Below, in pieces: positions 5,965 to 6,563 of a DNA stretch of 6,563 nucleotides. The stretch comes from Myxococcaceae bacterium. Its GTDB lineage: Bacteria > Myxococcota > Myxococcia > Myxococcales > Myxococcaceae. A model generated the notes under the pieces. It had not been told where the DNA came from, ran no database searches, and worked only from the letters and a program-made list of their open reading frames with translations. The translations under genes were made by a program, and so were the position numbers. The DNA is taken from NCBI GenBank assembly GCA_018262385.1, contig JAGSPQ010000208.1, positions 1 to 6,563 on the forward strand. Reading direction: 5' to 3'. Numbering within the stretch: the first letter of the stretch is position 1; the number at the start of each line of letters is the position of its first letter.

Positions 5965-6563
5965 ATGCAAACTCAGACCGGAGCCCCCGTCAGCTCCACT
6001 CCTGCCTCCGATGTGGTTGTGACCCGGGTCGAGAACGCCAATCAGAAGAAGGAGTTCATCCTCTTCCAGTACGAGGTCTACAAGAACGACCCGCACTTCG
6101 TGCCGCCGCTGGTGATGGATCGGGAGATGTTCTTCAACGAGAAGAAGAACCCCTGGTACGAGTTCGGCAAGGTCGACCTGTTCCTCGCCCGCCGCAACGG
6201 GAAGATCGTGGGCCGGGTCGCCGCGATCGAAGACCCCCGCTACAACGAGTTTCACGGCACGAAGATCGGCTGGTTCGGGATGTTCGAGTGCATCGACGAC
6301 CCGGCGGTCGCGCGCGCGATGCTCGCCGTCTGTGAGACCTGGGTGAAGGCGCGGGGGCTGACCGAGATGCTCGGGCCGGCCAACTTCTCGTCCAACAGCG
6401 AGTGGAGCCTGCTGATCGAGGGCTTCGAGAGCGACGCGGTGCTGATGACCACCTACAACCCGAAGTACTACCCGGCGCTGATCGAAGGGTGCGGGTACGC
6501 GAAGGTGAAGGACCTCTGGGCCTGGTGGCTCGACATGGCCGAGGCGCCGCCCGAGCGGGTCTC
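5965..6563 (+). CDS. GNAT-like acyltransferase, N-terminal 199 residues, runs off right edge
   Basis: Divergent gene, open from ATG 5965 to the window end. After about 18 disordered Ser/Thr/Pro residues the protein shows an N-acyltransferase fold pattern. It includes NDPHFVPPL (41-49), DLFLARRNGKIVGRVAAI (71-88, a strand-turn-strand typical of the GNAT core), FGMFECIDDP (104-113), LGPANFSSNSEWSLLIEGF (136-154) and YNPKYYPALIEGCGY (164-178). I recognise this pattern as a GNAT-type family of roughly 370-400 residues, often annotated as hypothetical or N-acetyltransferase in Deltaproteobacteria, so about half is present. Substrate is unknown. The canonical RxxGxG pyrophosphate loop is not obvious in the visible part. 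The start is supported by AAGG 7 nt upstream, although a promoter -10 element can be placed on the same bases. Its divergent position suggests possible co-regulation with the FAAL-PKS operon but does not prove a shared pathway. Confidence 0.8.
   Translation, partial: MQTQTGAPVSSTPASDVVVTRVENANQKKEFILFQYEVYKNDPHFVPPLVMDREMFFNEKKNPWYEFGKVDLFLARRNGKIVGRVAAIEDPRYNEFHGTKIGWFGMFECIDDPAVARAMLAVCETWVKARGLTEMLGPANFSSNSEWSLLIEGFESDAVLMTTYNPKYYPALIEGCGYAKVKDLWAWWLDMAEAPPERV

Noticed and set aside
5564..5965. Minus-strand open frame across the intergenic region.
   Set aside because: It overlaps the FAAL N-terminus out of frame, shows no family resemblance, and spans predicted promoter DNA.
1..6563. CRISPR arrays, insertion sequences, phage or toxin-antitoxin genes.
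   Set aside because: No regularly spaced repeats, transposase motifs, terminal inverted repeats or small paired genes were seen.

Overview
The window is GC-rich throughout (roughly two thirds G+C by eye) and has strong G/C third-position bias in every real gene. Together with the gene content (fatty acyl-AMP ligase, free ACP and modular PKS, next to a large GNAT-like protein of a type common in Deltaproteobacteria), this suggests a high-GC bacterium such as a myxobacterium. That assignment is inference; the window holds no rRNA, tRNA or other phylogenetic marker.

Layout. From right to left on the minus strand there is a tight three-gene cluster. It holds a fatty acyl-AMP ligase (FAAL, 5621 to 3735), a discrete 87-residue acyl carrier protein (3702 to 3439) and a type I polyketide synthase (start 3428, running off the left edge at base 1). 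The gaps are 32 and 10 nt with no terminator, so they look like one operon. The visible 1142 PKS residues carry KS, malonyl-type AT and ACP domains in that order, all with intact catalytic residues, and then enter a C-terminal segment cut off by the window edge. A 343-nt intergenic region (5622-5964) separates this operon from a divergent plus-strand gene at 5965, which encodes a GNAT-like acyltransferase and is truncated by the right edge.

How the genes probably work together. FAAL activates a fatty acid as acyl-adenylate and passes it to the phosphopantetheine arm of the free ACP. The KS takes the acyl chain as starter, the AT loads malonate onto the in-cis ACP, and one condensation gives a beta-ketoacyl chain. 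No reductive domain is visible before the window ends. The product and its release mechanism therefore depend on the unseen C-terminus and on genes outside the window.

The intergenic region is the main part not explained by coding. It contains candidate divergent promoters whose -10 elements both lie 8 nt from their start codons, a cluster of GGTC/GACC motifs, a perfect 14-bp palindrome, and two overlapping, mutually exclusive inverted repeats over the plus-strand -35 element. No CRISPR, mobile element, RNA gene or clearly unprecedented system was found. The most interesting unknown is the lipid made by this FAAL-primed PKS.
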